Of a DNA stretch of 64,000 nucleotides, positions 43,976 to 55,163 are shown one piece after another (within the stretch, counting starts at the first letter, position 1; the number at the start of each line of letters is the position of its first letter). A program made the translations under genes and the position numbers. The notes beneath the pieces are model-generated. The model had not been told where the DNA came from, did not search any database, and saw only the letters and a list, made by a program, of their open reading frames with translations. Source of the DNA: Caldinitratiruptor microaerophilus (GTDB taxonomy: Bacteria; Bacillota; Sulfobacillia; Symbiobacteriales; ZC4RG38); the NCBI RefSeq assembly GCF_025999835.1, contig NZ_AP025628.1, positions 3,348,001-3,412,000 of the forward strand. The letters run 5' to 3'.

Positions 43976-44239
43976 ATGACGGAGGCGCGTGGCCAGCGCA
44001 AGACGCGCGTCGGCACAGTGGTATCCGACAAGAACGACAAGACCATCGTGGTGGCCGTGGAGACCCTGGTGGAGCACCCCCTGTACAAGAAGCGGGTGCG
44101 GCGCACCAAGAAGTTCCATGCCCACGACGAGAAGAACGAGGCCCGGGTGGGGGACAAGGTCCGCATCATGGAGACCCGGCCGCTGTCGAAGCTCAAGCGG
44201 TGGCGGCTGGTGGAGATCCTCGAGCGGCCCGCTCGCTGA
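43976..44239 (+). CDS. rpsQ: 30S ribosomal protein S17
   Basis: 87 residues. The ATG ([20 protein letters not shown]) is chosen over a GTG three codons upstream because GAGGGG lies at normal spacing to it. OB fold with [19 protein letters not shown] and [20 protein letters not shown]. Confidence 0.97.
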   Translation: MTEARGQRKTRVGTVVSDKNDKTIVVAVETLVEHPLYKKRVRRTKKFHAHDEKNEARVGDKVRIMETRPLSKLKRWRLVEILERPAR

Positions 44240-44275
44240 CCCTGACCGGGGCCCGGAACCAAGGAGGGACGGGCC

Positions 44276-44644
44276 GTGATCCAGCCTCAGACGCGGCTGG
44301 TGGTCGCCGACAACACCGGCGCCAAGGAGATCATGTGCATCCGCGTGCTCGGCGGGTCCTTCCGGCGCTACGGCAACATCGGCGACGTCATCGTGGCCTC
44401 GGTGAAGGAGGCCACGCCCGGCGGCGTGGTCAAGAAGGGCGACGTGGTGAAGGCCGTGATCGTGCGCTCCCGCAAGGGCCTGCGCCGCCCCGACGGGTCG
44501 TACATCCGCTTTGACGAGAACGCCGCCGTGATCCTGCGCGACGACAAGGAGCCGCGCGGCACCCGCATCTTCGGCCCGGTGGCCCGGGAGCTGCGCGAGC
44601 GCGACTTCATGAAGATCATCTCACTGGCCCCCGAGGTCCTGTGA
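44276..44644 (+). CDS. rplN: 50S ribosomal protein L14
   Basis: 122 residues, GTG start ([20 protein letters not shown]) after [23 protein letters not shown] and [20 protein letters not shown] are universal. It binds the factor-binding region and the RsfS silencing factor in other bacteria. Overlaps rplX (GTGA). Confidence 0.99.
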   Translation: MIQPQTRLVVADNTGAKEIMCIRVLGGSFRRYGNIGDVIVASVKEATPGGVVKKGDVVKAVIVRSRKGLRRPDGSYIRFDENAAVILRDDKEPRGTRIFGPVARELRERDFMKIISLAPEVL

Positions 44645-44976
44645 GGGGGGTGACCGGGAAGGTGCACGTCAAGAAGGGCGACACCGTGGTCGTCATCACG
44701 GGGAAGGACAAGGACAAGCGGGGCAAGGTCCTGCAGGTCCTGCCGAAGGAGAACCGGGTGATCGTCGAGGGCGTCAACATCGTGAAGCGCCACACCCGGC
44801 CCCGCCCCGGGCTCACGCAGAGCGGGATCATCGAGAAGCCGGCCCCCATCCACGCCTCGAACGTCATGGTGTACTGCGAGCGCTGCGGGGCTCCCCGCCG
44901 TGCCCGGCACAAGGTGCTCCAGGACGGGCAGAAGGTGCGGGTCTGCGTGAAGTGCGGGGAGAGCTTCGACAAGTAG
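44641..44976 (+). CDS. rplX: 50S ribosomal protein L24, zinc-ribbon form
   Basis: 111 residues from the GTG overlapping the rplN stop; GTG codons 3 and 7 codons later are possible starts. KOW motif [20 protein letters not shown]. The C-terminal part has [19 protein letters not shown] and CVKCGESF, a CxxC/CxxC zinc ribbon. It initiates 50S assembly. Confidence 0.97.
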   Translation: MRGVTGKVHVKKGDTVVVITGKDKDKRGKVLQVLPKENRVIVEGVNIVKRHTRPRPGLTQSGIIEKPAPIHASNVMVYCERCGAPRRARHKVLQDGQKVRVCVKCGESFDK

Positions 44977-45001
44977 CGGGCGGGGAGGAGGTGCTGCGGA
45001 C

Positions 45002-45541
45002 GTGGCCCGGCTGAGGGAGAAGTACTTGAAGGAAGTCGTACCGGCCCTTCAGAAGCGCTTCGGTTACAAGAGCCCCATGCAGGTACCCCGTATCGAGAAG
45101 GTCGTGCTCAACATGGGCGTCGGCGAGGCGGTCCACAACGAGAAGGCCCTGGACGCCGCCGTGAACGACCTGGCGACCATCACCGGCCAGCGCCCGGTCA
45201 TCACCCGGGCCCGGAAGTCCATCGCCGCCTTCAAGATCCGGCAGGGCAACCCCATCGGCGCCAAGGTGACGCTGCGGGGCGAGCGCATGTGGGACTTCCT
45301 CGATCGCCTCATCCACGTCGCCCTGCCGCGGGTGCGGGACTTCCGCGGGGTGTCCCCCAAGGCCTTCGACGGGCGGGGGAACTACTCGCTCGGGCTGAAG
45401 GAGCAGCTGATCTTCCCGGAGATCGACTACGACAAGGTCGACAAGATCCGGGGCATGGACGTGGTGATCGTCACCACGGCCCGGACGGACGAGGAGGCCA
45501 AGGCGCTGCTGGCCGGCCTGGGGATGCCGTTCCGGGAGTGA
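45002..45541 (+). CDS. rplE: 50S ribosomal protein L5
   Basis: 179 residues, GTG start ([20 protein letters not shown]). It binds 5S rRNA and contacts P-site t[41 protein letters not shown] and [20 protein letters not shown] match the family. Behind GGGGAGGAGG. Confidence 0.99.
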   Translation: MARLREKYLKEVVPALQKRFGYKSPMQVPRIEKVVLNMGVGEAVHNEKALDAAVNDLATITGQRPVITRARKSIAAFKIRQGNPIGAKVTLRGERMWDFLDRLIHVALPRVRDFRGVSPKAFDGRGNYSLGLKEQLIFPEIDYDKVDKIRGMDVVIVTTARTDEEAKALLAGLGMPFRE

Positions 45542-45561
45542 CGGAAGGGGGGGGTACGAGC

Positions 45562-45747
45562 GTGGCAACCAAGGCATGGATCGCCAAGCAGCAGCGTGAG
45601 CCCAAGTTCAAGGTGCGCCGCTACAACCGCTGCAAGCTGTGCGGCCGGCCGCGGGCGTACATGCGCCGGTTCGGCATCTGCCGTCACTGCTTCCGCAACC
45701 TGGCGCACCGGGGCGAGATCCCCGGCGTGAAGAAGGCCAGCTGGTAG
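45562..45747 (+). CDS. rpsZ: 30S ribosomal protein S14, zinc (type Z)
   Basis: 61 residues, exactly the type Z length. GTG start ([20 protein letters not shown]). Zinc ligands are in [30 protein letters not shown] upstream. Confidence 0.98.
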   Translation: MATKAWIAKQQREPKFKVRRYNRCKLCGRPRAYMRRFGICRHCFRNLAHRGEIPGVKKASW

Positions 45748-45837
45748 CCTGCCAGTGGATTTGCGACCCCGCCAGGCCGGGGGAGGCTCCACGACCGGCA
45801 CCTCCGGAACCGGCTGGGGCGAAGGGAGGAACATGTT

Positions 45838-46236
45838 GTGGTCGTGTCCGATCCCATCGCGGACTTCCTGACCCGCATCCGCAACGCGAACCAGGTTTTC
45901 CACGAGCGGGTCGAGGTTCCCGGCTCGAAGATGAAGCGGGCCATCGCCGAGATCCTGAAGCGCGAGGGTTACATCCGCGACTACGAGTGGATCGACGACG
46001 GCAAGCAGGGCATCCTGCGCGTCTACCTGCGCTACGGCCCCGGCAAGACCCGGGTCATCCAGGGGCTCCGCCGGATCTCCCGGCCGGGCCTGAGGATCTA
46101 CGCCAAGCGGGACCAGATCCCGCGGGTGCTCGGCGGGCTCGGGATTGCCATCCTGTCGACCTCGCGCGGCATCATGACCGACAAGGAAGCCCGCCGCCAG
46201 GGCGTCGGCGGCGAGGTCCTGTGCTACGTCTGGTAA
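45838..46236 (+). CDS. rpsH: 30S ribosomal protein S8
   Basis: 132 residues. GTG start ([20 protein letters not shown]) 8 nt after AGGGAGGA; an ATG 5 nt earlier is out of frame. C-terminal [20 protein letters not shown] and LCYVW are invariant features. S8 represses the spc operon in some species. A 90-nt gap precedes it. Confidence 0.98.
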   Translation: MVVSDPIADFLTRIRNANQVFHERVEVPGSKMKRAIAEILKREGYIRDYEWIDDGKQGILRVYLRYGPGKTRVIQGLRRISRPGLRIYAKRDQIPRVLGGLGIAILSTSRGIMTDKEARRQGVGGEVLCYVW

Positions 46237-46252
46237 GGGGAGGAGGGTGAGC

Positions 46253-46792
46253 ATGTCGCGAGTCGGGAAGAAGCCGATCCCCATCCCCGCCGGCGTGGAA
46301 GTGAAGGTCGAGGGCAACACCGTCCGGGTGAAGGGGCCCAAGGGCCAGTTGGAGCGCCAGGTGCACCCGGACATGGAGGTCCGGGTCGAGGACGGCCACA
46401 TCGTCGTGCGGCGGCCCTCCGACGAGCGCCAGCACCGGGCCCTGCACGGGCTCACCCGCACCCTCGTCGCCAACATGGTGGAGGGCGTGACCAAGGGCTA
46501 CGAGAAGGCACTGGAACTGGTGGGTACCGGCTACCGTGCCGCCAAGACGGGCAACAAGCTCACGCTGACCGTGGGCTTCAGCCATCCGGTGGAGATCACC
46601 CCGCCGGCGGGGATCCAGATCGAGGTGCCCCGGCCCACCGAGATCCGCATCAGCGGCATGGACAAGGAACTCGTCGGCCAGTTCGCCGCGGACGTCCGGT
46701 CGGTGCGCCCGCCGGAGCCGTACCTGGGCAAGGGCATCCGCTACGTGGGCGAGAAGGTCCGGCGCAAGGTCGGCAAGACCGGCAAGAAGTAG
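46253..46792 (+). CDS. rplF: 50S ribosomal protein L6
   Basis: 179 residues from ATG ([20 protein letters not shown]), placed 8 nt after GGAGGAGG. Duplicated domain with [15 protein letters not shown] and the C-terminal [20 protein letters not shown]. It lies near the sarcin-ricin loop. Confidence 0.99.
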   Translation: MSRVGKKPIPIPAGVEVKVEGNTVRVKGPKGQLERQVHPDMEVRVEDGHIVVRRPSDERQHRALHGLTRTLVANMVEGVTKGYEKALELVGTGYRAAKTGNKLTLTVGFSHPVEITPPAGIQIEVPRPTEIRISGMDKELVGQFAADVRSVRPPEPYLGKGIRYVGEKVRRKVGKTGKK

Positions 46793-46806
46793 GGAGGACG
46801 CCCGGC

Positions 46807-47175
46807 ATGCTGGTGAAGGTGTCTCGAAACGAGGCGCGCAAGGTGCGGCACCTGCGGATCCGCAAGAAGGTCCACGGGACCGCCGAGCGCCCGCGGCTGA
46901 GCGTGTTCCGTTCCCACAAGCACATGTACGCGCAGATCATCGACGACGACAGGGGCCACACCCTCGTCGCCGCCTCCACGCTGGACCCCGAGGTGCGCCA
47001 GAAGGTCCAGTCGACCGGCACCGCGGAGGCAGCCCGGGTGGTGGGCGAGGTGCTGGCGGCCCGGGCCAGGGCGAAGGGCATCGAGCGGGTCGTGTTCGAC
47101 CGCGGCGGCTACCTCTACCACGGCCGGGTCGCGGCTCTGGCCGAGGGCGCCCGGGCCGGCGGCCTGGAGTTCTGA
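46807..47175 (+). CDS. rplR: 50S ribosomal protein L18
   Basis: 122 residues. It binds 5S rRNA with L5. [40 protein letters not shown] and the end GGLEF are standard. ATG after GGGAGGA, 14 nt after rplF. Confidence 0.99.
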   Translation: MLVKVSRNEARKVRHLRIRKKVHGTAERPRLSVFRSHKHMYAQIIDDDRGHTLVAASTLDPEVRQKVQSTGTAEAARVVGEVLAARARAKGIERVVFDRGGYLYHGRVAALAEGARAGGLEF

Positions 47176-47194
47176 GAAAGCAGGAGGGAGAAGC

Positions 47195-47695
<501 letters not shown>

Positions 47696-47739
47696 CACCG
47701 GCGCCCCGGGAAACCGGCTCGTTCAAGGTGGGAATTCCG

Positions 47740-47922
47740 GTGGCTGGTAAGCTCATCATCACCCTGAAGCGCGGCCTGGCGGGGAAGCGGTACGATCAGG
47801 TCGCCACGGTCCGTTCCCTGGGCCTCCGCAAGCCCGGCCAGTCGACGGAGAAGCCGGACAACCCGTCGGTCCGGGGCATGATCGAAAAGGTCCGCCACCT
47901 GGTGGACGTCCGGGAGGCTTGA
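47740..47922 (+). CDS. rpmD: 50S ribosomal protein L30
   Basis: 60 residues from GTG ([20 protein letters not shown]) with AAGGTGG upstream; a GTG four codons earlier has no proper site. [20 protein letters not shown] and [11 protein letters not shown] match the family. Confidence 0.95.
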   Translation: MAGKLIITLKRGLAGKRYDQVATVRSLGLRKPGQSTEKPDNPSVRGMIEKVRHLVDVREA

Positions 47923-47927
47923 GCCCG

Positions 47928-48407
47928 ATGCAGCTTCACGATCTGCGCCCCGCGCCGGGGTCCAAGCACCCCCGAAAGCGCGTGGGCCGGGGCATCGGCT
48001 CCGGGCACGGGAAGACCGCGACCCGGGGCACCAAGGGCCAGTGGGCCCGCACCGGCACGAGCATCCGCCCCGGCTTCGAGGGCGGCCAGATGCCGCTCCA
48101 GCGGCGGACCCCCAAGCGCGGCTTCACCAACGCGCCCTTCCGCAAGGAGTATGAGGTCGTCAACCTGTCGGCCCTTGAACGTTTCGAGGATGGTACCGTG
48201 GTCACCCCGGAGCTTCTGCGGCAGGCGCGGCTCGTGCACGGCGACCGGCCGGTCAAGATCCTGGGCCGGGGCGACCTGGCCAGGAAGCTCACGGTGCAGG
48301 CCCACGCCTTCAGCCAGTCGGCGATGGAGAAGATCGCCGCCGCCGGGGGGAAGGCGGAGATCCTCGGCCAGCCGGGGGACGACCGGCCGGCCGACGAGGT
48401 GAAGTAG
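47928..48407 (+). CDS. rplO: 50S ribosomal protein L15
   Basis: 159 residues from ATG ([20 protein letters not shown]) after GGGAGG. Basic N-terminal arm [19 protein letters not shown] and [17 protein letters not shown] are standard; the C-terminal globular domain ends [11 protein letters not shown]. Confidence 0.99.
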   Translation: MQLHDLRPAPGSKHPRKRVGRGIGSGHGKTATRGTKGQWARTGTSIRPGFEGGQMPLQRRTPKRGFTNAPFRKEYEVVNLSALERFEDGTVVTPELLRQARLVHGDRPVKILGRGDLARKLTVQAHAFSQSAMEKIAAAGGKAEILGQPGDDRPADEVK

Positions 48408-48408
48408 C

Positions 48409-49686
48409 GTGGCGCTCATCGACACCGTGCGGGCGTCCCTGCGAACGCCCGGGCTGCGGCGGCGCATCCTGATCACCATCGCGATGCTCCTGGTCTTTCG
48501 CGTGGGCGCCCACATCCCGGTGCCCGGGGTGCGGGCCGACGTGATCGAGCAGCTGTTCCGGGGCGGCGGTGGCCTTCTCGGGCTCATCGATGTGATCTCC
48601 GGTGGCGCGTTCCGCACGTTCTCCATCTTCGCGATGTCCGTCATCCCCTACATCAACGCGTCGATCATCATGCAGCTGCTCACGGTGGTCATCCCGCGGC
48701 TCGAGGAGCTGCAGAAAGAGGGCGAGGAGGGGCGCCGCAAGATCCAGGAGTACGTGCGGTACGGGACCGTCGTGTTGGCCGTGGTGCAGGGCTTCGGCAC
48801 GGCCGTGTTCGTCCGGAACCAGGGTGCGCTCGTGTCGGGGTCGTGGGGGTGGGTCGCGCTCATCGTGCTCTCCCTCACCGCCGGCACTGCCTTCCTCATG
48901 TGGGTGGGCGAGCAGATCACCGAGCACGGGATCGGTAACGGGATCTCGCTCCTGATCTTCGCCAGCATCGTCAGCCGGGTCCCGGCCGCGCTGGTGGGGA
49001 TGGCGGAGCTGGTGCGGACCGGCGCCCTGAACGTGCTTCAGGTGCTCGCCGTGATCGTCCTGGCCATCCTCATCGTGGCGTTCACGGTGGTGGTCACGGA
49101 GGGCGTCCGCAAGGTGCCGGTGCAGTACGCCAAGCGGGTGGTCGGCCGGCGGCTCTACGGCGGCCAGTCCACGCACCTGCCCATGAAGGTGAACCAGGCC
49201 GGCGTGATCCCGGTCATCTTCGCCCAGTCGCTTCTGGTCTTCCCGGTGACCGTCGCGAACTTCTTCTCGCAGACGCACCCGGTCGTGATGTTCATCAACC
49301 GCTGGCTCGGGTTCCAGAGCCCGATCTACCTGCTGCTGTTCGGGCTGCTGACCTTCCTGTTCACGTTCTTCTATACCGAGATCACCTTCCAGCCGGACCA
49401 GGTGGCGGACAACATCAAGAAGGCCGGCGGCTTCATCCCCGGCCTGCGCCCCGGCCGGCCCACGGCGGAGTACCTTGCCCGGGTGTCCAGCCGCATCACC
49501 TTCGTGGGCGCGCTGTTCCTGGCCGCCATCACCCTCCTCCCGTACGGCATCATCGCCATCACGGGGGTCCAGCAGGCGTACATCGGCGGGACGTCCCTCC
49601 TCATCGTGGTGGGCGTGGCCATCGAGACCATGCGCCAGGTGGAGGCGCACCTCGTGCTGCGGCAGTACCAGGGCTTCATGAAGTGA
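48409..49686 (+). CDS. secY: Protein translocase subunit SecY
   Basis: 425 residues with ten membrane helices, the Sec channel. Markers are DVISGGAFRTFSIFAMSVIP, PYINASIIMQLL, GIGNGISLLIFASIV and the cytoplasmic loop TEGVRKVPVQYAKRVVGRR. GTG start one base after the rplO stop, with coupling likely. Confidence 0.99.
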   Translation: MALIDTVRASLRTPGLRRRILITIAMLLVFRVGAHIPVPGVRADVIEQLFRGGGGLLGLIDVISGGAFRTFSIFAMSVIPYINASIIMQLLTVVIPRLEELQKEGEEGRRKIQEYVRYGTVVLAVVQGFGTAVFVRNQGALVSGSWGWVALIVLSLTAGTAFLMWVGEQITEHGIGNGISLLIFASIVSRVPAALVGMAELVRTGALNVLQVLAVIVLAILIVAFTVVVTEGVRKVPVQYAKRVVGRRLYGGQSTHLPMKVNQAGVIPVIFAQSLLVFPVTVANFFSQTHPVVMFINRWLGFQSPIYLLLFGLLTFLFTFFYTEITFQPDQVADNIKKAGGFIPGLRPGRPTAEYLARVSSRITFVGALFLAAITLLPYGIIAITGVQQAYIGGTSLLIVVGVAIETMRQVEAHLVLRQYQGFMK

Positions 49687-49698
49687 GGAGGGCTCGCG

Positions 49699-50349
49699 AT
49701 GCGGATCATCCTCCTGGGCCCGCCCGGCGCGGGGAAAGGCACCCAGGCCGCCGCCCTCGCCCGATCGGAGGGCGTGGCCCACATCTCCACCGGCGACATC
49801 CTCCGGGCCCACGTGCGCCAGGGCACCGAGCTGGGGCGGCTGGCGAAGGGCTACATGGATCGGGGCGAACTGGTGCCCGACGAGGTGATCCTCGGCATCG
49901 TGCGGGAGCGGATGCAGGAGGAAGACGCCCGCCGGGGCTACGTCTTCGACGGCTTCCCCCGCACCGTGGTGCAGGCCGACGGCCTGGGGCGGCTTCTGGA
50001 CGAACTGCAGCGGCCGCTCGAGGCGGTGGTGAACATCGCCGTGCCCGATGAGGTGCTGGTCGATCGTGCGGTCGGCCGGCGCGCCTGTCCGAAGTGCGGG
50101 GAAATCTACCACGTGCGGAACCGCCCGCCCCGCACCCCGGGCGTCTGCGACCGGTGCGGGGCGGAGCTGGTGCAGCGCGACGACGACAACGAGGCGACCG
50201 TCAGGAACCGCCTGGCGGTCTATCACCGGCAGACGGCGCCGCTCATCGACTACTACCGGGAGCGCGGCCTTCTCCGGGAAGTCGACGGGACCCGGAGCGT
50301 GGAGGAGGTCTCGGCCGCCATCCGGGCGGCCGCGGTGCCAGGCCGCTGA
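49699..50349 (+). CDS. adk: Adenylate kinase, zinc-lid form
   Basis: 216 residues. P-loop GPPGAGKGTQA, NMP site GDILRAHVRQGTELG, DGFPRTVVQADGL. The LID has CPKCGEIYHV and CDRCGAEL, the zinc-binding form common in Gram-positives. Interconverts AMP+ATP and 2 ADP. ATG after GGAGGG. Confidence 0.99.
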   Translation: MRIILLGPPGAGKGTQAAALARSEGVAHISTGDILRAHVRQGTELGRLAKGYMDRGELVPDEVILGIVRERMQEEDARRGYVFDGFPRTVVQADGLGRLLDELQRPLEAVVNIAVPDEVLVDRAVGRRACPKCGEIYHVRNRPPRTPGVCDRCGAELVQRDDDNEATVRNRLAVYHRQTAPLIDYYRERGLLREVDGTRSVEEVSAAIRAAAVPGR

Positions 50350-50368
50350 CCCACGGGGAGCGAGGCGC

Positions 50369-51115
50369 GTGATCATTCTCAAGTCCGCCCGGGAGATCGC
50401 CATCATGCGGGAAGCCGGGCGCATTGCGGCCCGCGTGCACGAGGCGCTCCGGGAGGCGATCCGGCCCGGGGTGGAGACCCGGGAGCTGGACGCTCTGGCG
50501 GACCGGCTCATCCGGGAGGCGGGCGGGGTCCCGACCTTCAAGGGGTACCACGACTACCCGGCCTCGATCTGCACGTCCGTCAACGAGGTGGTCGTCCACG
50601 GCATCCCGTCGTCCCGGCGCCTGCGGGAGGGTGACATCGTCGCCATCGACCTGGGCGTGACCTACCAGGGCTACGTGGGCGACTGCGCGTATACCTGGCC
50701 GGTCGGCGAGGTCTCCGACGAGGCGCGCCGGCTCCTGCAGGTCACGCAGGAAGCTCTCCAGCTCGCCATCGAGCAGTGCCGGCCCGGCCGGCACCTCGGT
50801 GACATCGGGCACGCGGTGCAGAGCCACGTGGAGGCGGCAGGGTTCTCGGTCGTGCGGGAGTACGTGGGCCACGGGATCGGCGCCAGCATGCACGAGGACC
50901 CGCAGGTGCCGAACTACGGGCAGCCGGGCACCGGCGTGGTCCTCCGGCCGGGCATGGTGCTGGCCATCGAGCCGATGGTCAACGCCGGTACGTGGGAGGT
51001 CCGGGTCCTGCCCGACCGGTGGACCGTGGTGACTGCCGACGGGCGGTACTCCGCTCACTTCGAGCACACGGTGGCGATCACCGAGGGGGATCCGCTCATC
51101 CTGACGCTACCATGA
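50369..51115 (+). CDS. map: Methionine aminopeptidase, type I
   Basis: 248 residues from GTG (IILKSAREIAIMREAGRIAA). Metal ligands: two Asp in DLGVTYQGYVGDCAYT, His in YVGHGIGASMHEDP, Glu in AIEPMVNAG and Glu in FEHTVAIT. Removes the initiator Met. 19 nt after adk; its stop overlaps the next small gene (ATGA). Confidence 0.98.
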   Translation: MIILKSAREIAIMREAGRIAARVHEALREAIRPGVETRELDALADRLIREAGGVPTFKGYHDYPASICTSVNEVVVHGIPSSRRLREGDIVAIDLGVTYQGYVGDCAYTWPVGEVSDEARRLLQVTQEALQLAIEQCRPGRHLGDIGHAVQSHVEAAGFSVVREYVGHGIGASMHEDPQVPNYGQPGTGVVLRPGMVLAIEPMVNAGTWEVRVLPDRWTVVTADGRYSAHFEHTVAITEGDPLILTLP

Positions 51116-51243
51116 AGAAGAAAACGCATCGTCCGGCCCCTACCGGGCCGGACGGCGACTTCTGGCCGTTCATGGTTCCGGCGTTCATCTTCCTGTACCT
51201 GCTGGGTCACGCCGAACGCATGACTTCCCTGCGGAAACGGTAG
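51112..51243 (+). CDS. 43-residue single-helix membrane peptide
   Basis: MKKKTHRPAPTGPDGDFWPF, then one hydrophobic helix (FMVPAFIFLYLLGHA) and a basic tail RMTSLRKR. The ATG overlaps the map stop (ATGA), so it is translationally coupled, and codons are mixed for G+C. Both termini are positive. No known family is recognised. A real gene is likely from the coupling and the Lys-Lys-Lys plus helix design, but it is short. Confidence 0.6.
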   Translation: MKKKTHRPAPTGPDGDFWPFMVPAFIFLYLLGHAERMTSLRKR

Positions 51244-51298
51244 CCCGTTCCAGGAAGAGGAGGCGAACCGTATATCCGGTGGATTCCGGTCGAAGCTA

Positions 51299-51327
51299 GT
51301 GACAAGAGGCGCGGACAACGCTAAAAT
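51299..51327 (+). promoter_or_regulatory. Promoter ahead of the KOW gene and infA
   Basis: GTGACA (51299-51304), 17 nt, TAAAAT (51322-51327), in the gap after the small membrane peptide. It would start a transcript into infA, rpmJ, rpsM and beyond. Confidence 0.65.
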
Positions 51328-51382
51328 CTCACCATTGGAGACGCGACAGCGGCAAGGCTCCGGAACGGGGCGGGACGGTGAA

Positions 51383-51692
51383 GTGGTGAAGGACAGCGCA
51401 GCACCCCTCCGGCCGGGCCAAGTGGTACGGTCGACGGCCGGTCGTGACCGCGGCGCCTGTTACCTGATCGTCCGAGCTCTCGACCAGCGCTTCGTCGCCG
51501 TGGCCGACGGCCTGTCCCGGACCGTCCGCAACCCCAAGCGCAAGAACCTTCGCCATCTCGTCTGGGTGGCCGACGCCCCCGAGCCCATCCGTTCCCGGCT
51601 GGAGGCTGGCGGGGCGGTGGGGGACGAGGAGATCCGGCAGGCGCTCTGGGCCGTCCAGTCGTGCGTGCCGGCGGAAGGGGGGTCGCCTCTCG

Positions 51693-51706
<14 letters not shown>
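51383..51706 (+). CDS. KOW-domain RNA-binding protein (L14e-like)
   Basis: 107 residues from GTG ([20 protein letters not shown]); the next GTG is equally possible. The KOW motif is [20 protein letters not shown], followed by [10 protein letters not shown]-like [20 protein letters not shown]. Firmicutes carry such a KOW protein just before infA. Residues after about 60 are an extra helical tail. Its end overlaps infA by 14 nt. Confidence 0.85.
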
Positions 51707-52069
<363 letters not shown>

Positions 52070-52264
52070 ACACCCGACCACGCTGACTCCAGGTCCGCAG
52101 ACCCCGCGCCGGGCGGGCGCGGCTGGGCGTTCCGGGCCCCTCTCCCCGGGGCGCCGCCCGCCGGGAGCTCAGGGTCACGGGCCTTGTGTCGCTCCGGATG
52201 TCCGCCTGCCTGCGGGCCACCCGGACGAGGATCGAGTAAGGGAAACGGAGGTAGGGCGTAGCGC

Positions 52265-52636
52265 ATGGCACGCATTGCTGGGGTCGACCTGCCGCGCGAC
52301 AAGCGCGTCGAGGCTGCCCTGCCGTACATCTACGGCATCGGCTGGAGCCGCAGCCGTGAGATCCTGGCCGCCACCGGGATCAACCCGGACACCCGGGTTC
52401 GGGACCTCACCGAGGACGAGGTGGCGCGGCTCCGCGAGTACATCGACAAGAACTACAAGGTCGAGGGCGACCTGCGTGCCGAGGTGCAGATGAACATCCG
52501 GCGCCTCATGGACATCGGCTGCTACCGCGGGCTGCGGCACCGCCGCGGGCTGCCGGTGCGCGGGCAGCGTACGAAGACGAACGCCCGCACCCGCAAGGGA
52601 CCGCGCAAGACGGTGGGCGCCAAGCGCAAGAAGTAA
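52265..52636 (+). CDS. rpsM: 30S ribosomal protein S13
   Basis: 123 residues ([20 protein letters not shown]). Helix-two-turn-helix core, [20 protein letters not shown] and the basic tail reaching tRNA ([16 protein letters not shown]). ATG after ACGGAGG. Confidence 0.99.
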   Translation: MARIAGVDLPRDKRVEAALPYIYGIGWSRSREILAATGINPDTRVRDLTEDEVARLREYIDKNYKVEGDLRAEVQMNIRRLMDIGCYRGLRHRRGLPVRGQRTKTNARTRKGPRKTVGAKRKK

Positions 52637-52666
52637 GCACGTCATCGCGAAGGAGGTCCGTCGCTC

Positions 52667-53056
52667 ATGCCCCGCCGTCCGGCGCGAGCCAAGCGGAAGG
52701 AGCGGCGCCACGTCGACCGTGGCATCGCGCACATCAAGTCCACGTTCAACAACACGATCGTGACCATCACCGACCCGGCCGGGAACACCCTCACCTGGGC
52801 CACGGCCGGCAGCCTCGGTTTCAAGGGCTCCCGCAAGAGCACCCCGTTCGCCGCGCAGATGGCCGCGGAGGCTGCCGCGCGTCAGGCCATGGAGTACGGG
52901 GTGCGAGAGGTCGAGGTGTACGTCAAGGGGCCCGGCGCCGGCCGCGAGGCCGCCATCCGGTCGCTGCAGTCCGCCGGTCTCGAGGTGAGCGTGATCAAGG
53001 ACGTCACCCCGATCCCGCACAACGGTTGCCGGCCGCCGAAGCGCCGCCGGGTCTAG
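52667..53056 (+). CDS. rpsK: 30S ribosomal protein S11
   Basis: 129 residues. [40 protein letters not shown] and the end [16 protein letters not shown] are invariant. It forms the platform with S18/S6. ATG after GAAGGAGG. Confidence 0.99.
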   Translation: MPRRPARAKRKERRHVDRGIAHIKSTFNNTIVTITDPAGNTLTWATAGSLGFKGSRKSTPFAAQMAAEAAARQAMEYGVREVEVYVKGPGAGREAAIRSLQSAGLEVSVIKDVTPIPHNGCRPPKRRRV

Positions 53057-53091
53057 CGCCGGCCACTGGCTGAGGAGGAGAGGATCGCAGC

Positions 53092-53718
53092 GTGGGACGC
53101 TACATCGGCCCGGTCTGCCGGCTGTGCCGGCGCGAGGGCGTGAAGCTCTACCTGAAGGGTGCGAAGTGCTACACCGACAAGTGCCCGGTCTCGCGGCGGC
53201 CCCATCCGCCCGGGCAGCACGGGACCGCGCGCAAGAAGCAGTCCGAGTACGGGCTCCAGCTCCGGGAGAAGCAGAAAGTCCGCCGCTTCTACGGCGTGCT
53301 GGAGCGGCAGTTCCGCCGCTACTTCGAGCTGGCCGCCCGCAAGAAGGGCGTCACCGGCGAGGTGCTGCTCCAGACCCTGGAGCGCCGGCTGGACAACGTC
53401 GTGTACCGGATGGGTCTCGCCGGCTCGCGCAAGGAGGCACGCCAGATCGTCCGCCACGGCCACATCGAGGTCAACGGCCAGAAGGTGGACATCCCGTCCT
53501 ACCTCGTGCGGCCCGGCGACGTGATCGCCGTGCGCGAGGGCTCCCGGGACCACGGGCGCCTCAAGGAGCTCGCGGAGGCGGGCGGCGCCCACACCGTGCC
53601 AGCGTGGCTGGAGGTCGACCTGCCCAACATGCGCGGCACCGTTCTCCGGCTGCCGACCCGGGACGAGATCGACCTGCCGGTGCAGGAGCACCTGGTCGTC
53701 GAGCTCTACAGCCGCTGA
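53092..53718 (+). CDS. rpsD: 30S ribosomal protein S4, zinc form
   Basis: 208 residues, GTG start ([20 protein letters not shown]). Cys residues in CRLC, then KCYTDKC, mark the zinc-binding variant. S4 domain [20 protein letters not shown]. Assembly initiator of the 30S body. Behind GAGGAGGAGAGG. Confidence 0.99.
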   Translation: MGRYIGPVCRLCRREGVKLYLKGAKCYTDKCPVSRRPHPPGQHGTARKKQSEYGLQLREKQKVRRFYGVLERQFRRYFELAARKKGVTGEVLLQTLERRLDNVVYRMGLAGSRKEARQIVRHGHIEVNGQKVDIPSYLVRPGDVIAVREGSRDHGRLKELAEAGGAHTVPAWLEVDLPNMRGTVLRLPTRDEIDLPVQEHLVVELYSR

Positions 53719-53785
53719 TGGCCCGGTTCCGGGCCCGGCCCCCCTGCGCCGTGGCCTGTGGAGGATTTGGGGGGGTATCGCCAAC

Positions 53786-54730
53786 ATGATCCTGGAGATG
53801 GAGAAGCCGCGGATCGAGACCGTCGAGATGACTGCCGACGGCTACGGCAAGTTCGTGGTCGAGCCGCTTGAGCGGGGCTACGGCATCACGCTCGGCAACT
53901 CGCTCCGGCGCATCCTCCTCTCTTCGCTGCCGGGTGCGGCTGTGACCGCGGTGAAGATCGACGGCGTCCTGCACGAGTTCTCCACCATCCCCGGCGTGGT
54001 GGAGGACGTCACGGACATCATCCTGAACCTCAAGCAGCTGGCCTTGAAGCTGTACGGCGACGAGCCCCGGATCATCCGCATCGAGGCGGAGGGCGAGCGC
54101 GAGGTCAAGGCCGGCGACATCCTCCGCGACCCGGACGTCGAGATCATGAACCCGGACCTGCACATTGCCACCGTCGACGGCGGGCGCCTGTTCGCCGAGA
54201 TCCACGTCGGGCGGGGCCGGGGGTACGTCCCGGCGGACCGCAACAAGACGCCGGACATGCCCATCGGGATGATCCCCGTCGACAGCCTCTTCAGCCCCGT
54301 CCGGCGGGTCAACTACACGGTGGAACATACCCGGGTCGGTCACGTCACGGACTTCGACAAGCTGACGCTCGAGGTCTGGACCAACGGGACGATCCGGCCG
54401 GACGAGGCCTGCTCGCTGGCCGCCAAGATCCTGACCGAGCACCTGACCCTGTTCGTGGGCCTCACGGACACGGCGGATCAGATGGAGATCATGGTCGAGA
54501 AGGACGAGAACGACCGGTCTCGCCTGCTCGACATGACCATCGAGGAGCTCGACCTCTCGGTGCGTTCCTACAACTGCCTGAAGCGCGCCGGGATCAACAC
54601 GGTGGGCGAGCTGGTGGCCAAGTCCGACGAAGAGATGATCAAGGTTCGCAACCTGGGGAAGAAGTCGCTCGAGGAGGTCAAGGCCAAGCTGGCGGCCCTG
54701 GGCCTCAGCCTGCGCCCCAGCGACGAGTAA
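53786..54730 (+). CDS. rpoA: DNA-directed RNA polymerase alpha subunit
   Basis: 314 residues. N-terminal dimer domain with [20 protein letters not shown] and [21 protein letters not shown]-terminal domain ([40 protein letters not shown]) that binds UP elements and activators. ATG behind a GGGGGG-containing site. Confidence 0.99.
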   Translation: MILEMEKPRIETVEMTADGYGKFVVEPLERGYGITLGNSLRRILLSSLPGAAVTAVKIDGVLHEFSTIPGVVEDVTDIILNLKQLALKLYGDEPRIIRIEAEGEREVKAGDILRDPDVEIMNPDLHIATVDGGRLFAEIHVGRGRGYVPADRNKTPDMPIGMIPVDSLFSPVRRVNYTVEHTRVGHVTDFDKLTLEVWTNGTIRPDEACSLAAKILTEHLTLFVGLTDTADQMEIMVEKDENDRSRLLDMTIEELDLSVRSYNCLKRAGINTVGELVAKSDEEMIKVRNLGKKSLEEVKAKLAALGLSLRPSDE

Positions 54731-54754
54731 CAGTTCGGTTGGAGGGTCACGCCG

Positions 54755-55099
54755 ATGGCGCGGGGATACCGCAAGCTCGGGCGCCCCACGGACCAGCGCA
54801 TGGCGATGCTGCGGGCGCTGGTGACGGCGCTGTTCGACAAGGAGCACATCGAGACCACGACGACGCGGGCCCTCGAGGCCCGGCGCATGGCCGAGCACCT
54901 GATCACGCTGGCGAAGGCAGGCGGACTGGCCAACTACCGCCGGGCCCTGCGGGTCCTGTACGACGAGTCGGTGGCCAAGAAGCTGTTCGACCAGATCGGG
55001 CCCCGTTACAAGGACCGGGCCGGCGGATACACCCGGATCGTCCGGACGGTGCACCGCCGGGGTGACGCCGCCCCCATGGCCCGGCTGGAGCTGGTCTGA
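54755..55099 (+). CDS. rplQ: 50S ribosomal protein L17
   Basis: 114 residues ([20 protein letters not shown]). [20 protein letters not shown] and the end [14 protein letters not shown] are standard. 24 nt after rpoA, GGAGG upstream. Confidence 0.99.
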   Translation: MARGYRKLGRPTDQRMAMLRALVTALFDKEHIETTTTRALEARRMAEHLITLAKAGGLANYRRALRVLYDESVAKKLFDQIGPRYKDRAGGYTRIVRTVHRRGDAAPMARLELV

Positions 55100-55107
55100 G
55101 ACGTGGT

Positions 55108-55140
55108 GGGCGCCCCGCCGGAGCTCCCGGCGGGGCGCCC
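55108..55140 (+). terminator. Strong hairpin after rplQ
   Basis: Perfect 14-bp stem GGGCGCCCCGCCGG / CCGGCGGGGCGCCC with an AGCTC loop, 8 nt past the rplQ stop. No T-run. Marks the end of the alpha operon, possibly with readthrough to the ecf genes 24 nt on. Confidence 0.7.
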
Positions 55141-55163
55141 CGGTCCATCCAGGGGGTGGTGGC

